From NCBI RefSeq assembly GCF_013450155.1, contig NZ_JACCKD010000003.1, positions 1 through 64,000 on the forward strand: a stretch of 64,000 nucleotides of DNA, written 5' to 3'. The DNA comes from Haloechinothrix aidingensis (lineage in GTDB: Bacteria; Actinomycetota; Actinomycetes; Mycobacteriales; Pseudonocardiaceae). Position 1 is the first letter of the stretch; the number at the start of each line of letters is the position of its first letter. Below the pieces are notes generated by a model. It was not told where the DNA came from. It saw only the letters and a program-made list of their open reading frames with translations, and did no database searches. Shown here piece by piece: positions 25,834-34,321 of this stretch. Both the position numbers and the translations under genes were made by a program.

Positions 25834-26883
25834 ATGGCGTGGATGATCTATGGAGCGAGCGGGCACACCGGCCACCTGGTGACGGAGCTGGCTGCCGCGC
25901 GCGGGCTGCGCCCGGTCCTTGCGGGGCGCAGCGCGCAGCGGCTGCGGCCGATAGCCGACCGGTTCGGCCTCGAGTACAGGGTGTTCGATCTGGTCAGCCC
26001 TGCCGCGGTGCGTGAGGGGTTGCGCGGGATCGACGCCGTGGCGCACTGCGCGGGCCCGTTCTCCGCGACCGCGCGCCCGATGGTCGACGCGTGCCTTGCC
26101 GCCGGTGTCCACTATCTCGACATCACCGGCGAGATCGACGTTTTCGAGGACGTGTACGCGCGTCATGCCGAGGCCGAGCGCGCAGGGGTCGTGCTGTTAC
26201 CCGGCGCGGGCTTCGATGTCGTCCCGACCGACTGCGTCGCAGCGGTTCTCGCCGAGCGGCTGCCGCGGGCGAACTATCTCGACCTGGCGTTCAGCGCACA
26301 CGTCGCGCTCGGCCCTGGGACGGTGAAGACCGTCATCGAGGGTGCGGGCGATGGTGGCCGCGCGCGAGTCGACGGCACGCTTCGGCACGTCGCGCTCGGG
26401 CACAAACGGGTCACGGCGGCGTTCCCGGCTGGAGAGCGGGTCGTGACGGCGATCCCGTGGGGTGATGTCAGTTCCGCGTACCGCTCCACAGGGATCCCGA
26501 ACATCACGACCTACACGGTGGTGCCGGGCGGAACCGTGCTCCCGGCATTCCAGCGGATCGGCGCCCCGCTGCTGCGTCGCGCCACCGTGCAGCGCGCGGC
26601 TCGTTCCGTTGCCGACCGTGTCGTGCGGCGCGGGGCCGAGCTGGACTCGCGGGGAGGGTCGCAGGTGTGGGGGGAGGCCCGTGACCCGTCGGGCAGGCGC
26701 GTCACGATGACGCTGCGCGGCCCGAACGCGCTACCCCTCACAGCGGACGGCGTGGTCCGGAGCGCGGAGCGGCTGGCGGCCGGAGAGGTTCCGCCGGGTG
26801 CGCACACCCCGTCCACGGCGTTCGGTGCGCGCTTCGCCGCCGAGCTGGACGGCGTCGAGCTCGGTGAGCCGGTCCAGACCTGA
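25834..26883 (+). CDS. Saccharopine-dehydrogenase-like NAD(P)-binding oxidoreductase
   Basis: 349 residues, ATG start. The N-terminus is a Rossmann fold with YGASGHTGHLV (6-16), followed by CAGPFSATARPMVDACLAAGVHYLDITGE. This arrangement is typical of the saccharopine-dehydrogenase-like/trans-acting enoyl reductase group in actinobacteria. GAGFDVVPTDCVAA in mid-sequence is a further hallmark. Real saccharopine dehydrogenases are longer. Members of this group reduce lipid intermediates or are uncharacterised, so the substrate is unknown. It is monocistronic, preceded by a possible operator and convergent with dedA. Confidence 0.85.
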   Translation: MAWMIYGASGHTGHLVTELAAARGLRPVLAGRSAQRLRPIADRFGLEYRVFDLVSPAAVREGLRGIDAVAHCAGPFSATARPMVDACLAAGVHYLDITGEIDVFEDVYARHAEAERAGVVLLPGAGFDVVPTDCVAAVLAERLPRANYLDLAFSAHVALGPGTVKTVIEGAGDGGRARVDGTLRHVALGHKRVTAAFPAGERVVTAIPWGDVSSAYRSTGIPNITTYTVVPGGTVLPAFQRIGAPLLRRATVQRAARSVADRVVRRGAELDSRGGSQVWGEARDPSGRRVTMTLRGPNALPLTADGVVRSAERLAAGEVPPGAHTPSTAFGARFAAELDGVELGEPVQT

Positions 26884-26939
26884 CGTAGCACGCCGGCCGC
26901 TCCGGTGCCGGTGCGCGCGAGGTCCCGGTGAGGCCGGGA

Positions 26940-27722
26940 TCAGTCCCCCGAAGCCGGCAGGTGCGCGTGGCGGTGCCGCTGGTCGTCGCGTGCCGTGCGG
27001 TCGGCTTCCGGCTGCGCGCCGCCGTCACCGTCGCTCGGTGCCGGTGCGCCCGGTTCGGACAGGTCCGGAATCGGCGCCGAGCCTGCCCGGTCCTGGTCCG
27101 GGTCCTCCTGCCTGGCCAGCGCCTTCTTGCGTCGCTTCCGGCGAACAACGAGCGCGAGAACGGCTACGAGCAGCGCGAGCAGGATCCAGCTGCCGTACCC
27201 GATGGCCTCCTCGATCTGGCGTGCCGCTTTACCGGCGGCGGCCCCGACGAGGATGTGCAGCCCGCACCACGTGATCCCGGCGACCGCGGAGGCAGGCAGG
27301 AACTTCCGGAAGGGCAGACCCGCCGCACCGGCCGCCGCGGGCACGAGCGTGCGCATCACCGGGAGGTAGATGGCGATCATCACCGCGATCGTGCCCCTGC
27401 GGCGCAGGAACCGGGTGGCGGAGTCCCAGCTCTGGCCCCCGTACCGGCGGACGGGTCTGGTCTGCCGGATGCGTGGCCCGAAGAACCTCCCCAGCCCGTA
27501 ACCGATGCAGTAACCGAGGATCGCGCAGAGCGAGGTGACGGCCCAGATGGTCAGGAACGTGCCCGTCGTGGTCGCGGTCGTCCCCACAACCAGGAGGCCG
27601 GCCTCACCAGGTGCGACCATCCCGAAGCCGAGCGTGGTTTCCGCCGCGACGAGCAGGCCGGCGGCCAGCATCAACAGTTCCTGCGGCAGGCTGGCCAGCC
27701 ATGCGAGAAGCTCCGTGATCAC
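26940..27722 (-). CDS. DedA family membrane protein
   Basis: 260 residues, GTG start. Hydrophobic segments at about residues 10-30, 45-75, 110-150 and 175-200 are followed by a highly charged cytosolic tail of ~55 residues (RKRRKK, then acidic and Pro-rich). The DedA/SNARE-associated signature is IYLPVMRTLVPAAAGAAGLPFRKFL, with its conserved Arg and Gly. These proteins are linked to undecaprenyl-phosphate or phospholipid translocation and membrane homeostasis; here that is family knowledge only. The charged tail is longer than in many DedA proteins. Confidence 0.9.
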   Translation of the reverse strand: MITELLAWLASLPQELLMLAAGLLVAAETTLGFGMVAPGEAGLLVVGTTATTTGTFLTIWAVTSLCAILGYCIGYGLGRFFGPRIRQTRPVRRYGGQSWDSATRFLRRRGTIAVMIAIYLPVMRTLVPAAAGAAGLPFRKFLPASAVAGITWCGLHILVGAAAGKAARQIEEAIGYGSWILLALLVAVLALVVRRKRRKKALARQEDPDQDRAGSAPIPDLSEPGAPAPSDGDGGAQPEADRTARDDQRHRHAHLPASGD

Positions 27723-28003
27723 AGAGGGTCCTAGTCGTGGCGTGACGCCGGCACGAGGCCGCGCGACGATCGGTTACATCCTGCGGTCCCGCGCCCGAGC
27801 GGTGTGCCACGGTGCCCGGAGCGTGCTGCGCCGTACATTGACCGGCCGTCGACTCCGCCCTGCGAGCCCGGAACTCCTTCCGTCACCATACGCGGGCTCA
27901 CCCGCTGGCGTTACACGCGCATCCGGCAGTGCGATGCGCTGTGAGTCACCTCACCGGTAGTCAGCCGGCGTGCGGGCACTGCCGGGTAGCCACGCCCGCT
28001 GCC

Positions 28004-28984
28004 TCAGGAACGCCCGTCCGGGTCCGGCGTGACCCCGGTCAGCCGTGCGGTGAGTGCCCAGAACCGGTCGCCGAGCTCGGTGTCGCGTGCCGGGCGCAGC
28101 GGCTTGACCGCGGTCGGCGCACCACGCAGCTGGCGGAACCCGTCCGGACCGAAGTACTGGCCACTCTCGACCTCCGGTGCCGTCGCCGCGTGCAGCTGGG
28201 GCAGGGCGCCGCGGTTCACGCTCTGGGCCAGGACGGCGTCGCTGAACCACGAGCCCGCCCGGAGTACCCCGGAGACCAGCGGGTTGCGGTAGCTGCCTGC
28301 CATCGAGCCTGCCAGGCCGGTGGCCGTGAGGCCGGGGTGCGCCGCGACGCTGCTGACGGGCTCACCGGCCGCCTGCAGCCTGCGGTGCAGCTCGAGGGCG
28401 AACACCTGGTTGGCGAGTTTGGACTGGCCGTAGGCGCCCCACGGGTTGTAGGTACGGCGCTCGTAGTTGGGGTCGTCGAGGTCGATCTTGGCCTGCGTCG
28501 CGGCGATGCTGGACACCGAGACGACGCGGGCGCCGGTTGCCGACCCGCGCAATGCGGGCATGAGCAGCCAGGTGAGCGCGGCGTGCCCGAGATGGTTGGT
28601 GCCGAACTGCAGCTCGAACCCGTCCTCGGTGGATCCCTTGGGTAGCGCCATGATGCCGGCGTTGTTCACCAGCACGTCCAGCCGGTCTCCGGTGATCTCC
28701 CGGATCTCGGTCGCGCTCTGCCGTACGGTGGCCAGATCGCCGAGATCGAGCTGCACGAGCCGGGGTTTGCTGCCCGTGGCTTGCCGGGTTACCGCATCGA
28801 GGGCGCTCTGGCCGCGTTCCGGCGAGCGGCAGGCGAGCAGCACGTGCGCGCCCTTGCCGGCCAGCACGCTCGCCGTCCGGAGCCCCAGGCCGGAGTTCGC
28901 CCCTGTGACCAGCACGGTCTTTCCCGACTGGTCGGGGATGCGTGACTCGTCCCAGCTGTCGGTTCGAGGGGATTGATCTGCCAT
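28004..28984 (-). CDS. Short-chain dehydrogenase/reductase
   Basis: 326 residues, ATG start. It has the classical SDR layout: the TGANSGLG cofactor motif (28-35), Asp near DLGDL for adenine, NNAGIMA, the catalytic Ser in VVSVSS, and Tyr-x3-Lys in WGAYGQSKLANQVFALEL. At 326 residues it belongs to the retinol-dehydrogenase/WW-oxidoreductase-like branch that actinobacteria carry in many copies. The first Gly of the cofactor motif and the YGQSK active site suggest NADP use. The substrate is unknown. A -10 box lies 6 nt before the start codon. Confidence 0.9.
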   Translation of the reverse strand: MADQSPRTDSWDESRIPDQSGKTVLVTGANSGLGLRTASVLAGKGAHVLLACRSPERGQSALDAVTRQATGSKPRLVQLDLGDLATVRQSATEIREITGDRLDVLVNNAGIMALPKGSTEDGFELQFGTNHLGHAALTWLLMPALRGSATGARVVSVSSIAATQAKIDLDDPNYERRTYNPWGAYGQSKLANQVFALELHRRLQAAGEPVSSVAAHPGLTATGLAGSMAGSYRNPLVSGVLRAGSWFSDAVLAQSVNRGALPQLHAATAPEVESGQYFGPDGFRQLRGAPTAVKPLRPARDTELGDRFWALTARLTGVTPDPDGRS

Positions 28985-28990
28985 GGCATC

Positions 28991-28996
28991 ACCCTA
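28991..28996 (-). promoter_or_regulatory. Candidate -10 box for leaderless SDR transcript
   Basis: On the minus strand TAGGGT ends exactly 6 nt before the ATG at 28984. The same hexamer and spacing precede the TIGR01777 gene. Confidence 0.5.
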
Positions 28997-29049
28997 CTGG
29001 TCGTAGGTGGACCGGACGACCCTGTGTTGGCATGCGCTGTCAGGTGCCG

Positions 29050-29598
29050 TCAGGCGCTCCGCGCGAGCATGCGGAGCACCTGGCCCTTGGAACGCTCGCT
29101 GCGCGCGGCACCGTGCGCGGCACCGTGCCGGGTCAGCGCGAGGAACGCCGCACCGACCCTGGCGGCTTCGGCCGGGGACTCGTCCGGTTCGGCCAGGCCC
29201 GCGGCGACCGCGAGTACGCGCTGTTCCCGCTCGAGCGCGGCGGTGCCCACATCCGGATACCGTTCCAGGTTGGCGTCCAGCACGGCGCGCAGGGTGGGGT
29301 GCTCGTCCGCGGCCCGTCGCCAGGCTCGGGAGACACCGTCGGAGGGGTCGCCGGAGAGGTCGTCGCCGCCCTCGCCGGAGGCGTCCCCGTCGTCCGGCCG
29401 GCCGAGCTCCGCGCGCAGCCGGCCCGTCATCAGTTGCATCCAGTGATAGTGCAGGGCGAGCAGCAGCTCCCGCTCGTCGCGGAACACCTGCCCGGCGCCG
29501 ACCTCGGTGAACGGCAGCGGACCGTCCGGGGCCCGTTCCGCCGCGTGCAGGACGGCTGCGATGGTGTCGCGGCGCCTGTAGAAGTCCTCCCAGCTCAT
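29050..29598 (-). CDS. Hypothetical helical protein divergent from a TetR regulator
   Basis: 182 residues, ATG with AAGGAG upstream. It is a mostly helical, soluble protein with Arg/Ala-rich helices (YRRRDTIAAVLHAAERAP, ELLLALHYHWMQLMTGRLRAEL) and an acidic Gly/Asp-rich loop around residues 73-88. I do not recognise a family. It starts 213 bp from, and is divergent to, a TetR-type gene with a palindrome between them, so it is the most likely regulated partner of that TetR. No signal peptide, membrane segment or catalytic motif is seen. Confidence 0.75.
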   Translation of the reverse strand: MSWEDFYRRRDTIAAVLHAAERAPDGPLPFTEVGAGQVFRDERELLLALHYHWMQLMTGRLRAELGRPDDGDASGEGGDDLSGDPSDGVSRAWRRAADEHPTLRAVLDANLERYPDVGTAALEREQRVLAVAAGLAEPDESPAEAARVGAAFLALTRHGAAHGAARSERSKGQVLRMLARSA

Positions 29599-29733
29599 GG
29601 CCTGTCTCCTTCCCCGCTGATGCCCTGTGCTCCCCCGCTGTGCGCACGCGGGACACACGCGGACGCAGCATGCTGACTCGGGCGTGGCGCCGAGCTCCGT
29701 GACCTGCGTCATACCGTGAGTGTGCGGCATACT

Positions 29734-29745
29734 GACGGTACGGTC
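29734..29745. promoter_or_regulatory. Candidate TetR operator
   Basis: GACGGTACGGTC is a 12-bp palindrome with one mismatched pair. It is flanked by the wider CTGACGG/CCGACAG symmetry (29732-29751). It lies in the shared upstream region of the TetR gene and the divergent hypothetical gene. Confidence 0.4.
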
Positions 29746-29811
29746 CGACAGCTCGAAGTTACCATGCGCGGGCGCGGGAGAAGGGCTTGTAAGCTTGTGA
29801 GGGTGGTGACA

Positions 29812-30522
29812 ATGCGGTCCAGACGGCTGGATTACTCGGAGTCGACGCGGACCGCGCTCGTGGAGAGCGCGGTCACCCTGTTCACCAAGCGTGGCTACGC
29901 CGGCACCTCGCTCGACGAGATCGCCAAGCGCGCACGGGTGACCAAGGGCGCGCTGTACCACCATTTCAGCGGAAAGCAAGCGCTCTTCGAGGCCGCTTTC
30001 GACGCGGTCGAGCGGCGGGTGCACACCAAGCTCACCGAGGTGACCGAAGGTGACGGCGCGCCGTGGGACCGTGCCGTCGACGGCCTGCGCACGTTCCTCA
30101 CGATCTGCCTGGAGCCGGAGTACCAGCGCATCGTGATCCACGAGGCCCCTGTCGTGATGGGTGCCGAACGGTGGCGCGAGGCGGAGAGCCACTACAGCTA
30201 CGGCGTGATCCGGTCCATCCTCAATGACCTGATCGACTCGGGTTACCTCGTCCCGGTCCCGCTCGACGTGACCGCCAACCTGCTGTTCGGGGCCCTGTCG
30301 GCGGCGGCGTCGATGATCGCCGGTTCCGCCGACCCCAAGGACGTCAGTGCCCGGACCGAGGAGGTCATCGTGCAGGTCCTGCGTTCGGTCCGGGCGAGCG
30401 CTCAGGCCGGTAGGCCGGAAACGGACGCGGGGTCGGCACGGGGGAAGAAGGCCCCCGCGGCCATCGCGGACAAGATCAGGACCAAGGTCGCAGGCGACCC
30501 GTCCGGTGCGGGGGAGCGGTAG
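29812..30522 (+). CDS. TetR/AcrR family transcriptional regulator
   Basis: 236 residues, ATG start. The N-terminal helix-turn-helix is clear: ALVESAVTLFTKRGYAGTSLDEIAKRARVTKGALYHHFSGKQALFEAAFD. The C-terminal ligand domain is of TetR_C type, with LRTFLTICLEPEYQRIVIHEAPVVMG. This resembles the family of TetR regulators close to Streptomyces and mycobacterial repressors of unknown ligand. The final 40 residues are a basic, Ala-rich tail. It probably represses itself and the divergent gene through the palindrome at 29734. It is convergent with lipB. Confidence 0.92.
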   Translation: MRSRRLDYSESTRTALVESAVTLFTKRGYAGTSLDEIAKRARVTKGALYHHFSGKQALFEAAFDAVERRVHTKLTEVTEGDGAPWDRAVDGLRTFLTICLEPEYQRIVIHEAPVVMGAERWREAESHYSYGVIRSILNDLIDSGYLVPVPLDVTANLLFGALSAAASMIAGSADPKDVSARTEEVIVQVLRSVRASAQAGRPETDAGSARGKKAPAAIADKIRTKVAGDPSGAGER

Positions 30523-30593
30523 TCCGCTGTCCCGAGGGCACGCCGTCGCACCCAGCGCGGCTTCGTGCCGGTGTGGCCCCGCCGCCTGCGCGG

Positions 30594-31343
30594 TCAGTCC
30601 TGGAACGCGAACGTCACGCCGGGTGCCTGTGCCTCCCGGCCCTCGGCGCGATCCAGGCTGCGCTGGTCGTCGACGGCGAGGTCGCCGTCCAGGGCGGCGA
30701 GCACGGCCTCGCGGGCGAGCGGCAGCACCTCGTCCACGGTCACATCGCGGCCGAGCTCGGCCGACAGTGACGTCACGCCGGCGTCGCTGATGCCGCACGG
30801 CACGATGCGGTCGAACGCCGTCATGTCCGGGTTACAGTTGATCTCGAACCCGTGCATGGTCACGCCCTGCTGGACGCGGATGCCCAGCGCGGCGATCTTG
30901 CGTTCGGGCCCGCGCCGGTCCGCGGGTAACCAGACGCCGCTCCTGCCGTCCACCCGGCCGGTGTGCACCCCGAGCCGGTCACACACGCTGATCAGCGCTT
31001 GCTCGAGGCGGCGCACGTAGTGCAGCACGTCGATCGGATCGGCGAGCTTGATGATCGGGTAGCCGACAAGCTGACCCGGACCGTGCCAGGTGATCTTCCC
31101 GCCGCGGTCCACATCGATGACCGGGGTGCCGTCCGCGGGGCGCTCGGCGTCCTCGGTGCGCTTTCCTGCCGTGTACACCGACGGGTGTTGCAGCAGGAGC
31201 AGCGTATCGGGCTGGTCCCGCTCCACGCGTGCGGTGACGAGATCGCGCTGCAGGTCCCACGCCCGGGAGTACTCGATGGTGCCGACCTCGCGAACGACGA
31301 CCGGCTCACTGGATTCGCGGCAGCTGGGGTACGAGTCCGTCAC
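30594..31343 (-). CDS. lipB: Octanoyl-[ACP]:protein N-octanoyltransferase
   Basis: 249 residues from GTG 31343; a longer frame upstream has no support and would run past a -10 box. It transfers octanoate from ACP to lipoyl domains, here probably those of SucB and GcvH. Catalytic Lys149 (RKIAALGIR) and Cys183 (IVPCGIS) match the acyltransferase dyad. Also present are [11 protein letters not shown] and [17 protein letters not shown]. In most actinobacteria lipA follows directly; here the next gene downstream is the convergent tetR, so lipA must be elsewhere. It is close to the lipoyl enzyme genes sucB and lpd. Confidence 0.95.
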   Translation of the reverse strand: MTDSYPSCRESSEPVVVREVGTIEYSRAWDLQRDLVTARVERDQPDTLLLLQHPSVYTAGKRTEDAERPADGTPVIDVDRGGKITWHGPGQLVGYPIIKLADPIDVLHYVRRLEQALISVCDRLGVHTGRVDGRSGVWLPADRRGPERKIAALGIRVQQGVTMHGFEINCNPDMTAFDRIVPCGISDAGVTSLSAELGRDVTVDEVLPLAREAVLAALDGDLAVDDQRSLDRAEGREAQAPGVTFAFQD

Positions 31344-31349
31344 GACGCG

Positions 31350-31355
31350 AGCGTA
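31350..31355 (-). promoter_or_regulatory. Candidate -10 box for leaderless lipB transcript
   Basis: On the minus strand TACGCT ends 6 nt before the lipB GTG, placing transcription start at the codon itself. Confidence 0.5.
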
Positions 31356-31401
31356 CCGCGCCCGCGGTGCCGCCCGGGAGTGGACGGCACGGGTCCCGGC
31401 G

Positions 31402-32283
31402 TCACAGCAGGTCACCGAGGGCGGTGTCGAGCTCGGTATGGGCGAACTCGAATCCTGCCGAGCTCAACGCGGCCGGTAGGACGCGCTGGCTGATCAGTGC
31501 GGTCTCCTCGGCTGCCTCGCCGAGAGCGACACGCAGCACCGGTGCCGGCACCGTCCACGGCGCCGGTCGGTTCACCTGCCGGGCGAGCGCCCGTGTGAAC
31601 TCGCGGTTGGTGACGGGGCTCGGCGCGCACAGGTTCAGCGGCCCGGAGACGGAGCCGTGCTCGACGGCGAACCGGATCGCGGCGACCTCGTCGGACAGGC
31701 TGATCCAGGACATGTACTGCGCCCCGGACCCCAGGCGGCCACCGAGAGCGAGCAGGAACACCGGCCGGAGGAGCCGGAGCAGCCCACCGTGACCGGCGAG
31801 GACCAGGCCCGTGCGCACCGACACCACCCGGGTACCCGCCTCGCGTGCCGGTCCGGTCGCGCGCTCCCACTCCACGCACAGCTGTGCCATGAACCCCTCG
31901 CCGGGGCCGCGCGACTCGTCCACGGCGACGCCGGCGGTGTCGCCGTAGTAGCCGATCCCGGAGGCATTGACCAGGACGGGCACCCCGCGCTCGGCGACCG
32001 CCTCGGCGAGCACCTCGGTTGGCTCGATCCTGCTGTTGCGGATCATCTGCTTGCGTGCCGCGCTCCAGCGGCCGAGCAGGGACGACCCGCACAGGTTCAC
32101 CACGGCATCGACACCGTCCAGAGCCCCGTCCGCGAGCGTGCCACGCGGGGGATCCCAGTGGCGCTCGTCCTCGGCGGCCGGTTCCCGGCGCACCAGTCTG
32201 AGGACCTCATGCCCCGCGCGACGCAGCTCGTCGACGAGTGCGCTGCCGATGAACCCGCTCGACCCCGCGATGAGAATCCGCAT
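31402..32283 (-). CDS. TIGR01777 family NAD-dependent epimerase/dehydratase
   Basis: 293 residues, ATG start. The N-terminal Rossmann motif is [23 protein letters not shown]. The family signature follows: [26 protein letters not shown], then [23 protein letters not shown] with a YYG in place of a usual Tyr-x3-Lys. The substrate is unknown. Location between sucB and lipB is conserved among actinobacteria (Rv2216 position). TAGGGT 6 nt before the start suggests its own leaderless promoter rather than only read-through from sucB, whose terminator lies between. Confidence 0.9.
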   Translation of the reverse strand: MRILIAGSSGFIGSALVDELRRAGHEVLRLVRREPAAEDERHWDPPRGTLADGALDGVDAVVNLCGSSLLGRWSAARKQMIRNSRIEPTEVLAEAVAERGVPVLVNASGIGYYGDTAGVAVDESRGPGEGFMAQLCVEWERATGPAREAGTRVVSVRTGLVLAGHGGLLRLLRPVFLLALGGRLGSGAQYMSWISLSDEVAAIRFAVEHGSVSGPLNLCAPSPVTNREFTRALARQVNRPAPWTVPAPVLRVALGEAAEETALISQRVLPAALSSAGFEFAHTELDTALGDLL

Positions 32284-32289
32284 GTCGAG

Positions 32290-32295
32290 ACCCTA
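32290..32295 (-). promoter_or_regulatory. Candidate -10 box for leaderless TIGR01777 gene transcript
   Basis: TAGGGT on the minus strand, 6 nt before the ATG at 32283. Confidence 0.5.
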
Positions 32296-32299
32296 TCGC

Positions 32300-32358
32300 C
32301 TGTGCGGGATCCTGTGTGCGCGTTCCGCTGCGCGGGCCGCGTACCGGATCCCGCACAG
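32300..32358 (-). terminator. Hairpin downstream of sucB
   Basis: CTGTGCGGGATCC and GGATCCCGCACAG form a perfect 13-bp stem around a 33-nt GC-rich loop. It begins 18 nt beyond the sucB stop on the minus strand. Confidence 0.55.
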
Positions 32359-32376
32359 CGGACCGGGGGCGCGCGG

Positions 32377-34254
32377 TTACAGGCCGAGCTCGCTTTCGAA
32401 CGCGGCCTCCTCGAGCCGGTGCTTGATCGTCGTCAGGAAGCGGCCCGCGTCCGCGCCGTCGACCAGCCGGTGGTCGTAGGTCAGCGCGAGGTAGGCCATG
32501 GACCTGATGGCGATGGTGTCGTTGCCATCCATATCGCTGATCACCACCGGTCGCTTGACCACGGCACCCACACCGAGGATCCCGGACTGCGGCTGGTTGA
32601 TGATCGGGGTGTCGAACAGCGCGCCGTTGCTGCCGAGGTTGGTGACCGTGAAGGTGCCACCGGAGAGCTCCTCCGGGGTGATCTTGTTGGTCCGGGTGCG
32701 CTTGGCGAGGTCGTCGATCCGGGTGGCGAGTCCCGCGAGGTTGAGGTCTCCCGCGTTGTGCAGCACCGGAGAGATCAGCCCACGGTCGGTGTCCACCGCG
32801 ACGGCGAGGTGCTCGGCGTCGTAGTAGGTGATCTGCTGGGCTTCCTCGTCGAGATAGGCGTTGACGTTCGGGTGCTGCTTGAGCGCTTCCACCGTGGCCT
32901 TGGCGAAGAACGGCAGGAACGTGAGCTTGACGCCCTCGCGTTCGAGGAACGCGGCCTTGGCCTGCTCACGCAGTCGGGCGATCTTGGTGACGTCGACCTC
33001 GTGTACCTGCGTGAGCTGGGCCGAGTTCTGCAGTGACTCCTTGGTCCGCTTCGCGATGGTCAGCCGGACCCGGTTCGCCTTCTGCGTCGTGCCGCGCATC
33101 CCCGAGGTGTCCTCGGCGGGTGCGGCGGTCGCCGAGGAGCCCGCCGCGGGCCCCCCTTGCGGACCCTGCGCCGCCGGAGCGGCCGGTTCCGCCGCGGGCG
33201 CCTGCTGCTTGGCCTCGATCGCGGCGGTGACGTCCTGCTTGCGGATCCGGCCGCCGACCCCGCTTCCCTGCAGCGAGTTCAGGTCGATGCCGTGCTCGGA
33301 CGCGAGCTTGCGCACCAGCGGTGTGACATAGGGAGTCGACGCGGTGCCGTCGGCCGGTGCCGCACCGTCCCCGGACGGCCCCCCGGACGGCCCCCCGGAC
33401 GGCGCTGCCGTCTCGGGTGCGGCGTGGCGGCCGGAGTTCGCGGCTGCCGCGGGTTCCTCCGCCTGCTGCGGCTGGGCCTGTTGCGGCTGGGCCTGCTCCC
33501 GCTGAGCCGGTTGGGACGGGGCAGGTTGGGCTTGCTGCTGGGCTTGCTGCTGGGGCTGCTGCTGGGGCTGCTCGGCGGCGGCCGGGGATGCCGGGGCGTC
33601 GCCGATCACCGCGAGGCGGCCGCCGACCTCCACGGTCTCGTCCGCCTGCGCCGTGATCTCCAGGAGCGTGCCCGCGACGGGGGAGGGTACCTCGGTGTCG
33701 ACCTTGTCGGTGGAGATCTCCAGCAGGGGTTCGTCCACCTCGACGCGGTCGCCCTCCTGCTTGAGCCACCGGGTGACGGTGCCTTCGGTGACGCTCTCAC
33801 CGAGCTCGGGCAGCGTCACCGGGGTGCCGCCACCCCCGGACGTCGCCGGTGCGGGCCCTGCCGGCTGCTGGGCCGGCTGCTGGGGCGCCTGCTGGGCCGC
33901 TTGTTGGGGCGCCTGCTGTGTGGCCTGCTGGGCGGCATCCTGCTCGGCAGCGGGCTGCTGGGCTTGCTGCTGTGTCTGCGGCTGGGCTTGCTCGGCCGGG
34001 GCGGCGTCGCCCCCCGAGCCGTCATCGATGACGGCGAGCTCGGCGCCCACCTCGACGGTCGTGTCCTGGGTTGCGACGATCCGCGTCACGGTGCCGGAGA
34101 CGGGGGAGGGTACCTCGGTGTCGACCTTGTCGGTGGAGATCTCCAGCAGGGGTTCGTCCACCTCGACGCGGTCGCCCTCCTGCTTGAGCCACCGGGTGAC
34201 GGTGCCTTCGGTGACGCTCTCGCCGAGTTCCGGCAATGTGAGGGAGAAGGCCAT
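32377..34254 (-). CDS. sucB: Dihydrolipoamide acyltransferase (E2) with two lipoyl domains
   Basis: 625 residues. It is the E2 core for 2-oxo-acid dehydrogenases; the actinobacterial SucB/DlaT serves PDH and peroxide-defence roles. There are two lipoyl domains, with lipoylated Lys43 and Lys184 ([14 protein letters not shown] in both). Two very long Gln/Pro/Ala-rich linkers run from ~80-140 and ~220-305. The E1/E3-binding domain is about 307-345 ([17 protein letters not shown]). The catalytic domain ends with DHRLVDG (His595). The two lipoyl modules share 123 bp of identical DNA. lpd lies directly upstream on the same strand. Confidence 0.95.
   Translation of the reverse strand: MAFSLTLPELGESVTEGTVTRWLKQEGDRVEVDEPLLEISTDKVDTEVPSPVSGTVTRIVATQDTTVEVGAELAVIDDGSGGDAAPAEQAQPQTQQQAQQPAAEQDAAQQATQQAPQQAAQQAPQQPAQQPAGPAPATSGGGGTPVTLPELGESVTEGTVTRWLKQEGDRVEVDEPLLEISTDKVDTEVPSPVAGTLLEITAQADETVEVGGRLAVIGDAPASPAAAEQPQQQPQQQAQQQAQPAPSQPAQREQAQPQQAQPQQAEEPAAAANSGRHAAPETAAPSGGPSGGPSGDGAAPADGTASTPYVTPLVRKLASEHGIDLNSLQGSGVGGRIRKQDVTAAIEAKQQAPAAEPAAPAAQGPQGGPAAGSSATAAPAEDTSGMRGTTQKANRVRLTIAKRTKESLQNSAQLTQVHEVDVTKIARLREQAKAAFLEREGVKLTFLPFFAKATVEALKQHPNVNAYLDEEAQQITYYDAEHLAVAVDTDRGLISPVLHNAGDLNLAGLATRIDDLAKRTRTNKITPEELSGGTFTVTNLGSNGALFDTPIINQPQSGILGVGAVVKRPVVISDMDGNDTIAIRSMAYLALTYDHRLVDGADAGRFLTTIKHRLEEAAFESELGL
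33676..33798. repeat. 123-bp perfect direct repeat, unit 1 (second lipoyl domain)
   Basis: Identical base for base to 34099-34221. It encodes the core of the second lipoyl domain of SucB. Flanking linker DNA is not identical, so the copy boundary is sharp. Confidence 0.95.
34099..34221. repeat. 123-bp perfect direct repeat, unit 2 (first lipoyl domain)
   Basis: The partner of 33676-33798, same orientation, 423 bp apart start to start. It encodes the first lipoyl domain. Confidence 0.95.
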
Positions 34255-34321
34255 CTCTTGCTGACTCCTCAGTGTCTGTTTCGAAGCCGGTTGTTCACGG
34301 TAGTCGTGCGCTCGGCCGTGA

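Noticed and set aside
33372-33402. CRISPR-like short repeats
   Set aside because: These are tandem codon repeats in the SucB linker, without spacers; no CRISPR array is present.
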